Assembly (NCBI RefSeq): GCF_009604425.1
Contig: NZ_WEGI01000003.1
Span: 434,001-498,000, forward strand
Length of the DNA: 64,000 nucleotides
Reading direction: 5' to 3'
Source of the DNA: Nocardia aurantia
GTDB taxonomy: Bacteria; Actinomycetota; Actinomycetes; Mycobacteriales; Mycobacteriaceae
Shown piece after piece: positions 14,604 through 22,700 of the stretch. Both the position numbers and the translations under genes were made by a program. The notes beneath the pieces are model-generated. The model saw only the letters and a program-made list of their open reading frames with translations. It did not search any database and was not told the origin of the DNA. The stretch's first letter is position 1; each line of letters starts with the position of its first letter.

Positions 14604-16019
14604 CTACTGTCCCGGCGGGTAGGCCCGCGCGGGCAGGCCGGCGCCACCGGGCCGGAACACGCCCGGCGCGTGGATCACCGTGGTCTGCACGTATTCGCGC
14701 AGCCCCTCCTCGGCGTACTCGCGGCCGAAGCCGCTGCGCTTGACGCCACCGAACGGCGCCCGCAGCGACATGCCGGTGCGATTGTGGGTGTTCACGAAGG
14801 TGAATCCGGCCTCCAGCCGCGCGGCGACGCGGAAGGCCCGGTCCTCGTCCGCCGACCACACCGAGGCGCCCAGGCCGAGCACGGAATCGTTGGCGCGCGC
14901 GATCATCTCGTCCTCGCCGCGGTAGGTCAGCAGCGGCACGGCCGGTCCGAACTGCTCGGTGCACACCAGCGGCGCGTCGTCCGGCGGAGTGCGGGCCAGT
15001 ACCGCGTCCGCGTAGTAACCGTCCGTCTCCGGCGCGCGGGCCAGCGTGATCAACTCGGCGCCGCGGGCCCCGGCGTCTCGGACCAGTGCCGAAATGCGTT
15101 CGGCCGCTGCCCGATTCACCACCGGTCCCATCGTGACGTCCTCGTCGACCGGGTCACCGATGCACAGGATTCGTTGTGCGGCGGCCACATACGCCTCCAG
15201 GAACTCGCCGGCGCGGCGCTCCGGGACGTAGAGCCGCTTGGCGGCCATGCAGACCTGGCCCGAGGTGGCGAACGAGGCGAGCACCAGCCGCTCGTAATCG
15301 TCGGCGGTGAGCGCGAAGTCGTCGAGGAATACGGCGGGATCGTTGCCGCCCAGTTCGAGCACCACCGGGGTCAGCGCGCGCCCGGCCGCCGCGGCGATGC
15401 CGCGCCCGGCCGCGTCGCCGCCGGTGAAGGCGACCTTGCCGACCAGTGGATGCGCGACCAGGGCCTGCACCAGGTCGGGGCCGCCGTGCACCACCGTGGT
15501 CTCCGGCAGCAGCTCCGCGACCGCGCTCACGGTCAGCGGCGCCAGCGGGGAAGGCTTGAGCAGCACCGTATTTCCCGCCGCCAGCGCCGGACCGAGCTTC
15601 AGCACCGAGAGGATGATCGGCGCGTTCCAGGGTGTGACCGCGACGACCACCCCGTACGGCCGCGGGGCCAGAACGAGCCGGCCCTCGGCGTCGTCGAGTT
15701 CCGTGGCACCGTACACCGCCGGCGCGTGCGCGCACAGCCAGTCCAGATAGCGTGCGGCGAAACCGATCTCGCCACGGCAGTCGGCGACCGGCTTACCGCT
15801 CTCGCGGGCCAGCAGGACCGCGAGCTCCGGGGTCCGGGCGGTGAGCGCCGCGGCGGCGGTACGCAACCGATCCAGCCGCCGCGGCAACGGCAGCGCCGAC
15901 CACGCCCGGACGCGGTGCTCGGCGGCGCGGACGAGTTCGTCCACGGCGGCGACCGGGGTGACCGGCACCGACCCGACGATCTCCGCCGGGCGCGCCGGAT
16001 TCTCCCGCTCGATCCTCAT
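14604..16019 (-). CDS. Aldehyde dehydrogenase (NAD(P)-dependent), last gene of IclR-linked operon
   Basis: A 471-residue ALDH-superfamily enzyme: oxyanion-hole Asn in TPWNAP, general-base Glu in LELGGNDP, nucleophile Cys in SGQVCMAAKRLY and C-terminal GGVKRSGFGREY. It oxidises an aldehyde to an acid in the cytoplasm. The ATG overlaps the monooxygenase stop as ATGA, so it is translationally coupled and presumably handles an aldehyde from the flavin-enzyme steps upstream. The sequence is compatible with salicylaldehyde/benzaldehyde or succinate-semialdehyde types; I cannot choose. A longer open frame continues upstream, but it is antisense or out of frame with the clear FAD monooxygenase gene, so this start is preferred. 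Confidence 0.92.
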   Translation of the reverse strand: MRIERENPARPAEIVGSVPVTPVAAVDELVRAAEHRVRAWSALPLPRRLDRLRTAAAALTARTPELAVLLARESGKPVADCRGEIGFAARYLDWLCAHAPAVYGATELDDAEGRLVLAPRPYGVVVAVTPWNAPIILSVLKLGPALAAGNTVLLKPSPLAPLTVSAVAELLPETTVVHGGPDLVQALVAHPLVGKVAFTGGDAAGRGIAAAAGRALTPVVLELGGNDPAVFLDDFALTADDYERLVLASFATSGQVCMAAKRLYVPERRAGEFLEAYVAAAQRILCIGDPVDEDVTMGPVVNRAAAERISALVRDAGARGAELITLARAPETDGYYADAVLARTPPDDAPLVCTEQFGPAVPLLTYRGEDEMIARANDSVLGLGASVWSADEDRAFRVAARLEAGFTFVNTHNRTGMSLRAPFGGVKRSGFGREYAEEGLREYVQTTVIHAPGVFRPGGAGLPARAYPPGQ

Positions 16020-17158
16020 CCCGCGGGCTCCAGCGAGTCCATCAGGCACGCCTTCCGCAGATGCGCCCGGGTGGCCACGGGATCGGCCGCCAGCGCGCGC
16101 AACCGGGCACGATAGCTCTCCTCGTGGCCGTGCAGATGCGACCAGTTGGCGCGGCTGGTGCGCTGCACGTGCTCCACCGCCACGGTGTGGCGGCGCCGGG
16201 CCGCGTCGTCGAGGACCCGCTCCGGTGCGCCGGACAGGACGTCGGCGAGCGCGTCGGTGATCCGGACGGCGTCGTGGATGCCGCTGTTCATGCCGAGCCC
16301 GCCGAGCGGATTGTTCACGTGCGCGGCGTCTCCGGCCAGCAGCACCCGCCCGGTGCGGAAGTGCGGGGTCACCCGCTCGTGCACGCGGTAGAGGGTGGCG
16401 TGCGCGATCCGCCAGGGCCGGCCGAGATCGGCGACCCGGTCCAAACGTGAAGGAAGCCTGCGCAATTCGTCCTCGTCGGGGGTGTCGCCCGCGGTGGGCA
16501 GCAGCACCCGCCAGTGGTCGGGAGTGCGCAGCAGCACCAGCCACTCGTCCGGATCGAAGACGTAGTTGATCGGCGCGATGCCGGGCAGCACGGACTCGAG
16601 ATCCTCCTCGACCGACGCGACCAGGAAACGACCCGGATAGGTGCTGCCGGTGAAATCCGCGCCGAGGCTGTGCCGGACCGCCGAATGCGCGCCGTCTGCC
16701 CCGATCAGCCAGTCGCAGTGCACGATTCCGCTCGACGTCGACACCGCGACCCCGCGCGGGCCCGCCGCGACACCCGTGACCGCGTGGTCGAAGCGCACCT
16801 CGGCCGTGCCGGGCAGGGCGTCGAGCAGGAGGGGCGTGAGCTTGCTCTGCTCGCACTGCACCCGATACGGGAACGCGGTGTCGCGGGCCAGGACTCCCAT
16901 GTCCAGGGTGGCGATGGCGTCGCCGCCGCGCTCGCGGTACTGGAAGGTCTCCGCCACCAGGCCCGCCCGCAGCAGCGGTTCCACGACACCGAGGTCCCGC
17001 AGCATCTCCAGGGTCGGCGGATGGAAGGTGGAGGCGCGTGATTCGGTGGCCAGCCGCGGTCCCTGTTCGAGGACGGTGACATCGATGCCGCGGCGGGCCA
17101 GCGACAGGGCAGCGGTCAGCCCGACCGGTCCGGCCCCGGCGATCGCGACGGTGCTCAT
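16016..17158 (-). CDS. FAD-dependent monooxygenase (PheA/UbiH-type)
   Basis: The 380-residue protein starts with GAGPVGLTAALSLARRG (dinucleotide-binding fold), has the DG motif in LIGADGAHSAVR and the second FAD motif LLAGDAAHVNNPLGGLGMNSG. These define class A aromatic hydroxylases and related flavoprotein monooxygenases, which use NAD(P)H and O2. It lacks the extra C-terminal thioredoxin-like domain of phenol hydroxylases. It lies between two aldehyde dehydrogenases in a five-gene operon, with four-base overlaps at both ends. The substrate is likely an aromatic or heteroaromatic ring; specificity cannot be read. Confidence 0.9.
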   Translation of the reverse strand: MSTVAIAGAGPVGLTAALSLARRGIDVTVLEQGPRLATESRASTFHPPTLEMLRDLGVVEPLLRAGLVAETFQYRERGGDAIATLDMGVLARDTAFPYRVQCEQSKLTPLLLDALPGTAEVRFDHAVTGVAAGPRGVAVSTSSGIVHCDWLIGADGAHSAVRHSLGADFTGSTYPGRFLVASVEEDLESVLPGIAPINYVFDPDEWLVLLRTPDHWRVLLPTAGDTPDEDELRRLPSRLDRVADLGRPWRIAHATLYRVHERVTPHFRTGRVLLAGDAAHVNNPLGGLGMNSGIHDAVRITDALADVLSGAPERVLDDAARRRHTVAVEHVQRTSRANWSHLHGHEESYRARLRALAADPVATRAHLRKACLMDSLEPAG

Positions 17159-18543
17159 GACGTGTGCAGGGCGAAACGCCCCTCGACCCCGACCACCCGG
17201 GCGCCGGTGAAGAACCGCAGCGTCTCCGCCGTGCCCTCCTCGCCCAGGCCGGAGACGCCCCACGCCGGGCGCGGCGTCATCAGATGCAGGCTCATGATCG
17301 ACGATCCGTTCACCTTCACCTCACCGGCCCGGATGCGCCGGGCCACCGCCAGCGCGAATTCGGTGTCCGTGCCGCACACGTACGCCTCCAGGCCGTAGGG
17401 CACCGCGTTGGCGAGCGCCACGATGTCCTCGGGCCGGTCGTAGGTGGTCACCCCGGCGACCGGGCCGAAGATCTCGTCGGTGAGATCGCCGTCGAGAAGC
17501 GTGGGGGCGACATAGTTCCCGATCTCCGGGAAGGAGCCGAAGGTCCGGTGCGGGCGGTCCGTGACGGCGGCCGCCACGGCCCGCGCGTGCCGGGAATGCA
17601 CCAGCGGACCGAATTCGGTGGCCTCGTCCAGCGGTGGCCCGGCCCGCAGCGCGTCCAGCCGTTTGCCGACCGCCTCGAGCAGTTCGGGGGCGCGCGAACG
17701 CGGCAGGATCAACCGGCCCAGCGCCCGGCACCACTGTCCGTTGAGCGTGGTCAGCAGTTCGGCGGCGGCGCGGGCCGCGGTGTCGAGATCGGCGTCGGGC
17801 AGCACGACCAGCGGATTGTTCCCGCCGAGTTCCAGCTGACAGGGCCGGAACAGCGGGGCGGACGCGGTCGCCACCGCCTGCCCGCCGGGCACGCCGCCGG
17901 TGAAGGAGACGGCCTTGATCCGTGGATCGCCGACCAGCCGGGCGCCGGTCGCGGCATCGCCGTGCACGAGCTGGAACATGCCCGCGGGCACGTGTTCCGC
18001 GATCACCTCGGCCAGCACCACCGCGCTGTACGGAGCCAGCTCGCTGACCTTGAGGATCACCGGGCAGCCGGCGGCCAGCGCGTTCGCGACCTTGTGGGAA
18101 GCCATGGGAGCGGGCGCATTCCACGGCACCAGCGCCAGCGCCGGGCCCAGCGGCAGGCGGTGCACCTCGACCCCGTCGCGGTCCTCGCGCAGGGCGCCGG
18201 CGCGCAGCTGCGCCGCCGCGAGCCGGAACGATCCGGCGACGATCACGCCCAGCGGGCGAGTCTGGGTGATCGGCACGCCGGTGGCGAAGGCATCGAGTTC
18301 GGCGAGGCGGCCGACCTGCGCGTCGAGCGCGTCGGCGATCCGGTCGAGCAGATCCGCGTCGATGCGCCCGGTCGCGGCATCGGCGACCGCGAGGGCACGG
18401 TCCACCCGGTCCGGTGCGGTCGCGACGGCCCGGGCCACCGCGGCGCCCGTGGCCGGATCCTCCAGGGCGACACCGAGATCCACGCTCGGCGTACCCCATT
18501 CGCCGTCGACGAGATCGCGGATCGCGGGCAGTTCGACGCTCAT
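17155..18543 (-). CDS. Aldehyde dehydrogenase-family protein
   Basis: A 462-residue ALDH with VPWNAPAPMASHK, LELGGNNPLV and the nucleophile region NGQWCRALGR. The glycine-rich site SFTGGVPGG and the C-terminal WGVSGLGEEG region are more diverged than in the neighbouring dehydrogenase, so the two have different substrates. Start and stop overlap the adjoining genes by four bases each, consistent with a single polycistronic, coupled operon under the shared operator at 20300. Confidence 0.9.
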   Translation of the reverse strand: MSVELPAIRDLVDGEWGTPSVDLGVALEDPATGAAVARAVATAPDRVDRALAVADAATGRIDADLLDRIADALDAQVGRLAELDAFATGVPITQTRPLGVIVAGSFRLAAAQLRAGALREDRDGVEVHRLPLGPALALVPWNAPAPMASHKVANALAAGCPVILKVSELAPYSAVVLAEVIAEHVPAGMFQLVHGDAATGARLVGDPRIKAVSFTGGVPGGQAVATASAPLFRPCQLELGGNNPLVVLPDADLDTAARAAAELLTTLNGQWCRALGRLILPRSRAPELLEAVGKRLDALRAGPPLDEATEFGPLVHSRHARAVAAAVTDRPHRTFGSFPEIGNYVAPTLLDGDLTDEIFGPVAGVTTYDRPEDIVALANAVPYGLEAYVCGTDTEFALAVARRIRAGEVKVNGSSIMSLHLMTPRPAWGVSGLGEEGTAETLRFFTGARVVGVEGRFALHTS

Positions 18544-19814
18544 CGGGCCGCCTCCGCGGGTGCGGTCGCGAACAGTTCGTTGGCCCGCGCCTCGGTGACG
18601 ATGCGCGCCACCTCGAGCATGCCGCGTTCGGCCGGGAAGGTCATGACCAGGCCCATCGCCAGATCGCGCAGCGACCGGCCGATCACCCCGGACATCGAGG
18701 CCGCGGACGTGCCGCCGGCCTTCAGCGCGCCGAGCGCGACCGCGAAGCACGCCTCGGTGACCGCGCCCTTGCCCAGCCGCCACTGTGTGAACACGTCGGA
18801 CTTCGATTTGAACGGCACCTCGGCGGTCTCCACCTCCAGCTGGTAGCGCAGCCACAGGTAGGCGGTCTCCAGGCTGCGGGTCATCTCGCCGAACAGCAGC
18901 TGATGCACCGGCGAGGACGCGATCGGCTCGCCGGTGTCGGCGAAGGTGCGGGTGGTGGTCGCGGTGAGGATCTCGTCGTAGACCCGTTGCGCGCAACCGG
19001 TGTAGACCGCCGCGATGGCGAGTTGGTTACCCACGAAGCTGCCGCGGCTCTGGGTGAGCATCTTGGTGAACGCGCCCGGGACACCGAGCGCCTCGTCGTC
19101 GGCGATGAACACGTCGGTCAGGCGGATGCCGTTGTTGGCGGTGGCGCGCATGCCCAGCCCGTCCCACGGCGCGCGCACCGCGACCCCGGCCGCGTCGCGC
19201 GGCACGAAGAAGGTGGCCAGCCCCTCGGCGGTGTCGTAACCCTCGAGCTTGGCGGAGGTGAGGTAGTAGTCGGCGACCCCGGTCGCGCAGCCGAAGGACT
19301 TCTCCCCGTTGAGCAGCCAGCCGCCGTCCACCTTGCGCGCGGTGGTCGCGATGGTGATGTTGGCGCCGGAGGTCTTCACCGATTCGGAGGCGAAGTTGGC
19401 CAGCCAGCTGCCGTCGGCCATGCGGGTCAGCACCTTCTCGGCGAAGGCGCGCACCACCGGGATCTCGGCGTTGTCGAACAGTCCGGCGTCGATGGCCTCC
19501 AGCGGCAGCAGACCGCGCGAGGCGCTGGTGCTGTGGAAGAAATAGGCCAGCGCGGTGGACGGGCAGGCGGTGCCCATCGCGAAGGTGGCGGCGGCGAGGT
19601 CGCGCAGGGAGCCGCCGAGACCGCCGAACTTCTCCGGCACCACCAGTCCCAGCAGCCCCGCCTCGCGCAGCAGCGCGACGTGCGAGGGCGGGAAGGCGCC
19701 GGTGCGGTCGGCCTCCTCCGCCGCGTCGCGCAGCGCCGGCAATACGGACTCGACCCGTTCGGCGCGTTCGCGTTCCGGCGTGGTCATGTCTTCGACGAGT
19801 CGTTCTCCGATCAT
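18540..19814 (-). CDS. Acyl-CoA dehydrogenase-fold flavoprotein, possible reduced-flavin-dependent monooxygenase partner
   Basis: The 424-residue protein has the acyl-CoA dehydrogenase N-terminal helices (LREAGLLGLVVPEKFGGLGG), a central beta domain (WLLNGEKSFGCATGVADYY; GLGMRATANNGIRLTDVFI) and a C-terminal helical bundle. It follows a flavin reductase gene directly (ATGA overlap). Several members of this fold (DszC, HpaB-like, HsaA-like) are monooxygenases fed with reduced flavin by such a reductase, so monooxygenation is a real alternative to CoA-ester dehydrogenation. I cannot assign the catalytic Glu with confidence by eye. An internal Met (MTTPERER) is an alternative start. Confidence 0.87.
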   Translation of the reverse strand: MIGERLVEDMTTPERERAERVESVLPALRDAAEEADRTGAFPPSHVALLREAGLLGLVVPEKFGGLGGSLRDLAAATFAMGTACPSTALAYFFHSTSASRGLLPLEAIDAGLFDNAEIPVVRAFAEKVLTRMADGSWLANFASESVKTSGANITIATTARKVDGGWLLNGEKSFGCATGVADYYLTSAKLEGYDTAEGLATFFVPRDAAGVAVRAPWDGLGMRATANNGIRLTDVFIADDEALGVPGAFTKMLTQSRGSFVGNQLAIAAVYTGCAQRVYDEILTATTTRTFADTGEPIASSPVHQLLFGEMTRSLETAYLWLRYQLEVETAEVPFKSKSDVFTQWRLGKGAVTEACFAVALGALKAGGTSAASMSGVIGRSLRDLAMGLVMTFPAERGMLEVARIVTEARANELFATAPAEAAR

Positions 19815-20290
19815 CGGGCAATCCCCTCGTAATAGGTGCGGTCGTGATAGATGAGCGGGGCGGCCGGCCGCGGCGTGGCCGCGTCCTGCACCAGCCCGAG
19901 CACGATGGTGTGATCGCCGGCCGGGTAGCACGCGGCCACCACGCAGTCGATCCAGGCGACGGCGTCGGTGAGGACGGCGGTACCGGTGGTCGCGATGTCC
20001 CAGTCGCCGACGGCGAACCGGTCGGTGGCCGAGGCGGTGGCGAAGCGGCGGCCGATCTCCTCGTGGTCGCAGCCGAGCACGTTCACCGCGAACACGCCGC
20101 TGCTGCGGATCAATCGGCAGGTCGTGCTGTCCGACGCCACGCATACCGAGACGAGCGGCGGATCGAGCGCCACACTGGTGAAAGAACTGGCGGTCATACC
20201 GTGGTGACCGCCCTCCTCGGTGCGCGTGGTGAGCACGACGACACCGGTGGCCCATTGCGCCAGCACCGTACGGAGATACCGGGAATCCAT
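19811..20290 (-). CDS. Flavin reductase (HpaC-like)
   Basis: This 159-residue protein has the flavin-reductase-like fold: AQWATGVVVLTTRTEEG, GMTASSFTSVALDPPLVSVCV, SGVFAVNVLG and a late His-containing segment (YHDRTYYEGI). It reduces FMN or FAD with NAD(P)H for a partner oxygenase, most plausibly the next gene. It is the first gene of the second operon. The ribosome site is weak (GGACC) and the operator lies only 9-27 bp before the ATG, so repression would also interfere with initiation of translation or early elongation. Confidence 0.9.
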   Translation of the reverse strand: MDSRYLRTVLAQWATGVVVLTTRTEEGGHHGMTASSFTSVALDPPLVSVCVASDSTTCRLIRSSGVFAVNVLGCDHEEIGRRFATASATDRFAVGDWDIATTGTAVLTDAVAWIDCVVAACYPAGDHTIVLGLVQDAATPRPAAPLIYHDRTYYEGIAR

Positions 20291-20299
20291 AGCTGGTCC

Positions 20300-20316
20300 G
20301 TTTCGGTAGTGGAAAC
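20300..20316. promoter_or_regulatory. IclR-type operator B, GTTTC-N7-GAAAC
   Basis: Arms 20300-20304 and 20312-20316 lie just downstream of the predicted start (about 20322, minus strand) of the flavin reductase operon. It has the same sequence pattern and the same placement as operators A and C. Confidence 0.7.
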
Positions 20317-20328
20317 GCTGTAACGCAC

Positions 20329-20357
20329 AAGGTAACGGGGTCGGGCAGTTCGCGCAA
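20329..20357 (-). promoter_or_regulatory. Predicted promoter of the flavin reductase operon
   Basis: On the minus strand TTGCGC (complement of 20352-20357) and TACCTT (complement of 20329-20334) are 17 bp apart, placing the start near 20322 and operator B at about +7 to +23. Confidence 0.5.
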
Positions 20358-20375
20358 GCGGAGCAGTGGGATGGT

Positions 20376-20392
20376 GTTTCCCATCGGGAAAT
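20376..20392. promoter_or_regulatory. IclR-type operator D (GTTTC-N7-GAAAT), probable autoregulation site
   Basis: Perfect arms TTTCCC/GGGAAA (20377-20391) lie 22-38 bp before the IclR start codon, covering the -35 region of a promoter whose -10 is TAGACT (20402-20407). Because that -10 would place the transcript start at about the GTG itself, the iclR message is probably leaderless. Confidence 0.65.
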
Positions 20393-20413
20393 TCTCTCCC
20401 CTAGACTGACCGG

Positions 20414-21199
20414 GTGCCCGATACCGAAACCGACGGCCAGAGTCGCTCCATCGCCGCGGTCGAACGCGCGATGGATGTGCTGCTGCTCTTCGGCCGCAGC
20501 GGCCGTGCCGACCTCGGCGTCACCGAGATCGCCAACGAGCTCGGCCTCACCAAAGCCGCTGTGCACCGGATACTTACGGCTCTGCGCAGCCGCGACCTGA
20601 TCACCCTGGAACCCAGCACCCGCCGCTACGCGCTCGGGCACGCGGCCATGGCGCTGGGCCGGGCCTATCTGGCGCGCACCGATCTGCGCGTGATGGCGGG
20701 TCCGGAGCTGCGCCGGCTGGCGTCGCTGACCGGTGAGACCGCGACGCTGTCGATCCGCCGCGGCGACACCCGCATGTACGTGGACCAGGTGGTGCCGGAC
20801 CAGGAACTGAAGATGGAATTGGTTCTGGGACAACCGTATCCGTTGCACGCCGGCAGTTCCTCGAAGGCGATCCTCGCCTACCTCCGCAAGGAGGAGATCG
20901 ACGAGTACCTGCGCCGCAACGAGCTGACCGGATTCACCGACGCCACCATCGTCTCCCAGCGCAAGCTGCGCGCCGAACTGATGGCCGTGCGCAAACGCGG
21001 CTACGCCTGCTCGATGGGGGAGCGGCAGATCGGCGCCGCCTCGATCGCCGCGCCGATCCTCGATCACGACGGCGGCGTGGTGGCCTCGATCAGCGTGTGC
21101 GGGCCGCTGCCGCGGTTCGAACCGCACATGGACGAGTACGCGCCGGTGCTGCTGGACGCCGCCACGACCCTGTCGACCCAGTTGGGTTACGCCGGTTAG
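20414..21199 (+). CDS. IclR-family transcriptional regulator
   Basis: The 261-residue protein has an N-terminal winged HTH (SIAAVERAMDVLLLFG ... LGVTEIANELGLTKAAVHRILTALRS, about residues 12-60) and a C-terminal IclR effector domain (LGQPYPLHAGSSSKAILAY; GYACSMGERQIGAASIAAPI). IclR proteins bind short palindromes and respond to aromatic or carboxylic effectors, acting as repressors or activators. It is divergent from the flavin reductase operon, and the same 17-bp palindrome stands before its own gene, that operon and both sides of the divergent region at 9.3 kb. It is therefore the best candidate regulator for all of them. The GTG start is supported by homology length; no leader is needed. 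Confidence 0.92.
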   Translation: MPDTETDGQSRSIAAVERAMDVLLLFGRSGRADLGVTEIANELGLTKAAVHRILTALRSRDLITLEPSTRRYALGHAAMALGRAYLARTDLRVMAGPELRRLASLTGETATLSIRRGDTRMYVDQVVPDQELKMELVLGQPYPLHAGSSSKAILAYLRKEEIDEYLRRNELTGFTDATIVSQRKLRAELMAVRKRGYACSMGERQIGAASIAAPILDHDGGVVASISVCGPLPRFEPHMDEYAPVLLDAATTLSTQLGYAG

Positions 21200-21903
21200 A
21201 GATTCGCGCCGGGCTTGAACACCCCGAGCGCCGCCGCGGCGAGCACGCTGCCCCAGATCGTCCACACGTAGGGCAGGCAGCCGTTCACGCTGCGGCGCAG
21301 GACCGTCTCCAGATCCGGTCCGGTTTCGCCGGCCATCAGCCGGCCGAAGGCGGGACCGAAGGGGCGCAACGTGATCCGGATACCGAGCCCGGCGGCGACG
21401 GCCGCGCACCACAGCAGGATCTTGCCGCCGAGCCAGCGCGGATTCGTGGTGACGCCGAACGGGTCGTGCGCGATCAGCGTGTAGCCCCCGGCTACGGCCA
21501 TGCCGATGATCGCGGCGGTGCGCAGCGTGAGGTCCGCGCGGGCCACCGCCGTGAGGCGCCCGTGCGTGCGGTGCGTGACGACCGCCAGGGTGAGCCAGGC
21601 GAGCGCGAACAGCCACACCAGGGCCACCAGCCACCACGGGAACAGGTCGATGCCGAACAGCCTGGCGCCGTGCGGATCACACGCCATCAGGGTCACGCCA
21701 CTGGGCAGGAACAGGATCAGGCAGATGCGCGGCGCCAGGTCGAGCCCGCTCATGATCGCCAGCGCGGTGGCGCGGGCGGGCGCGGTGAGCTTCGGGTCGA
21801 TGACGAACCGGCTGGAGTAGAAGACGCCGAGGTCGCCGCCGAGCCAGAAGACGAACAGCACCAGGTGCAGCAGAATCCACCAGCCGTAGTGATGCGGGCC
21901 CAT
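21196..21903 (-). CDS. Six-TM membrane protein of unknown function
   Basis: The 235-residue protein begins MGPHHYGWWILLHLVLFVFWLGGDLG and has about six membrane segments, with conserved-looking His residues near the first segment and HDPFG in the middle. The pattern resembles CopD/DUF2269-type membrane proteins that may bind heme or copper, but I am not certain of the family. TAGGACA before the ATG supports this start; an upstream in-frame Met is possible. Its stop codon shares bases with the stop of the convergent iclR gene, leaving no room for a terminator. Confidence 0.75.
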   Translation of the reverse strand: MGPHHYGWWILLHLVLFVFWLGGDLGVFYSSRFVIDPKLTAPARATALAIMSGLDLAPRICLILFLPSGVTLMACDPHGARLFGIDLFPWWLVALVWLFALAWLTLAVVTHRTHGRLTAVARADLTLRTAAIIGMAVAGGYTLIAHDPFGVTTNPRWLGGKILLWCAAVAAGLGIRITLRPFGPAFGRLMAGETGPDLETVLRRSVNGCLPYVWTIWGSVLAAAALGVFKPGANL

Positions 21904-21978
21904 GATTGTCCTATCGGGGAGTGTCGGAACATGCTGCGGCACATCGTTGTTCGCAGTCGGTCCGGGTTCGGGCGAGAA

Positions 21979-22689
21979 TCAGCGCAGCAGCGACAGCGCT
22001 GCGGCGAGGTCGATCACATCGGCGTACTTGGCATCCAGGTCGAGCAGGTTCGCCTCGTGCAGGCGGGGATCACGGTCGCCGCAGGCGTCGGCCACCACCA
22101 GCGGGCGGAAACCGTGCTGCAACGCGTCGGTCGCGCTAGCGCGGATACAGCCACTGGTGGTGAGCCCGGTGATCAGCACCGTGTCGATCCGCTGCGCGGT
22201 CAGGTCGGCGGCGAGCGCGGTGCCGTGGAAGGCGCTGGCGTAGTGCTTGGACACCACGGTCTCGCCGGGGAGCGGCGCCGGGTCCACGGGGAACTCGGCC
22301 AGCGGGTTGCCCTCCTCGAAAAAGCTGAGCGCGGGCACCTTTCGGCGGAACAGGCCGCCGTCGGTGGTCCCGGGACGGTAGCTGACCCGCGTGAAGATCA
22401 CCGGCACACCGGTTTCGCGGGCGCGGGCGACCAGGCGCGCGGTGGCCGCGACCGCGTCTTCCACCGGCGCGCGCAGGGGCGAGCCGTTGGTGAGGTAGGC
22501 CATGCAGACGTCGATCACCAGCACCGCGAGCCGTTCGCCCGCTCCGAGCCGGGCTGCGAATCCGTGGGTGCGATAGTCCGCCGCGAGGTCGGATGTCCCG
22601 GGGCTGGAAGACAGCACCGCGCCGAGATCGGGTGGCGCGCGATGGGCTGGTGTTGATTCGGCAACGGGCGGTGCGGCGTTCGCTGGCAT
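21979..22689 (-). CDS. Isochorismatase-like cysteine hydrolase (N-carbamoylsarcosine amidase type)
   Basis: This 236-residue protein has the cysteine-hydrolase triad: Asp in LAVLVIDVCMAY, Lys in VVSKHYASAF and Cys in GLTTSGCIRASA. The SGC-x-R-x-[ST] context is that of amidases such as N-carbamoylsarcosine amidohydrolase rather than true isochorismatase. About 45 N-terminal residues precede the core. GAGGAGC lies seven bases before the ATG. It follows the CoA-transferase gene by 11 bp, so the two are co-transcribed. The substrate is an amide or carbamoyl compound, otherwise unknown. Confidence 0.87.
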   Translation of the reverse strand: MPANAAPPVAESTPAHRAPPDLGAVLSSSPGTSDLAADYRTHGFAARLGAGERLAVLVIDVCMAYLTNGSPLRAPVEDAVAATARLVARARETGVPVIFTRVSYRPGTTDGGLFRRKVPALSFFEEGNPLAEFPVDPAPLPGETVVSKHYASAFHGTALAADLTAQRIDTVLITGLTTSGCIRASATDALQHGFRPLVVADACGDRDPRLHEANLLDLDAKYADVIDLAAALSLLR

Positions 22690-22700
22690 GGTGCTGCTCC

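Noticed and set aside
12902..14647. Long open frame on the minus strand antisense to lcp
   Set aside because: Its sequence is Arg/His/Pro-rich without domain pattern and mirrors the well-supported lcp gene; only its last 33 codons, with their own ribosome site, are kept as a separate small ORF.
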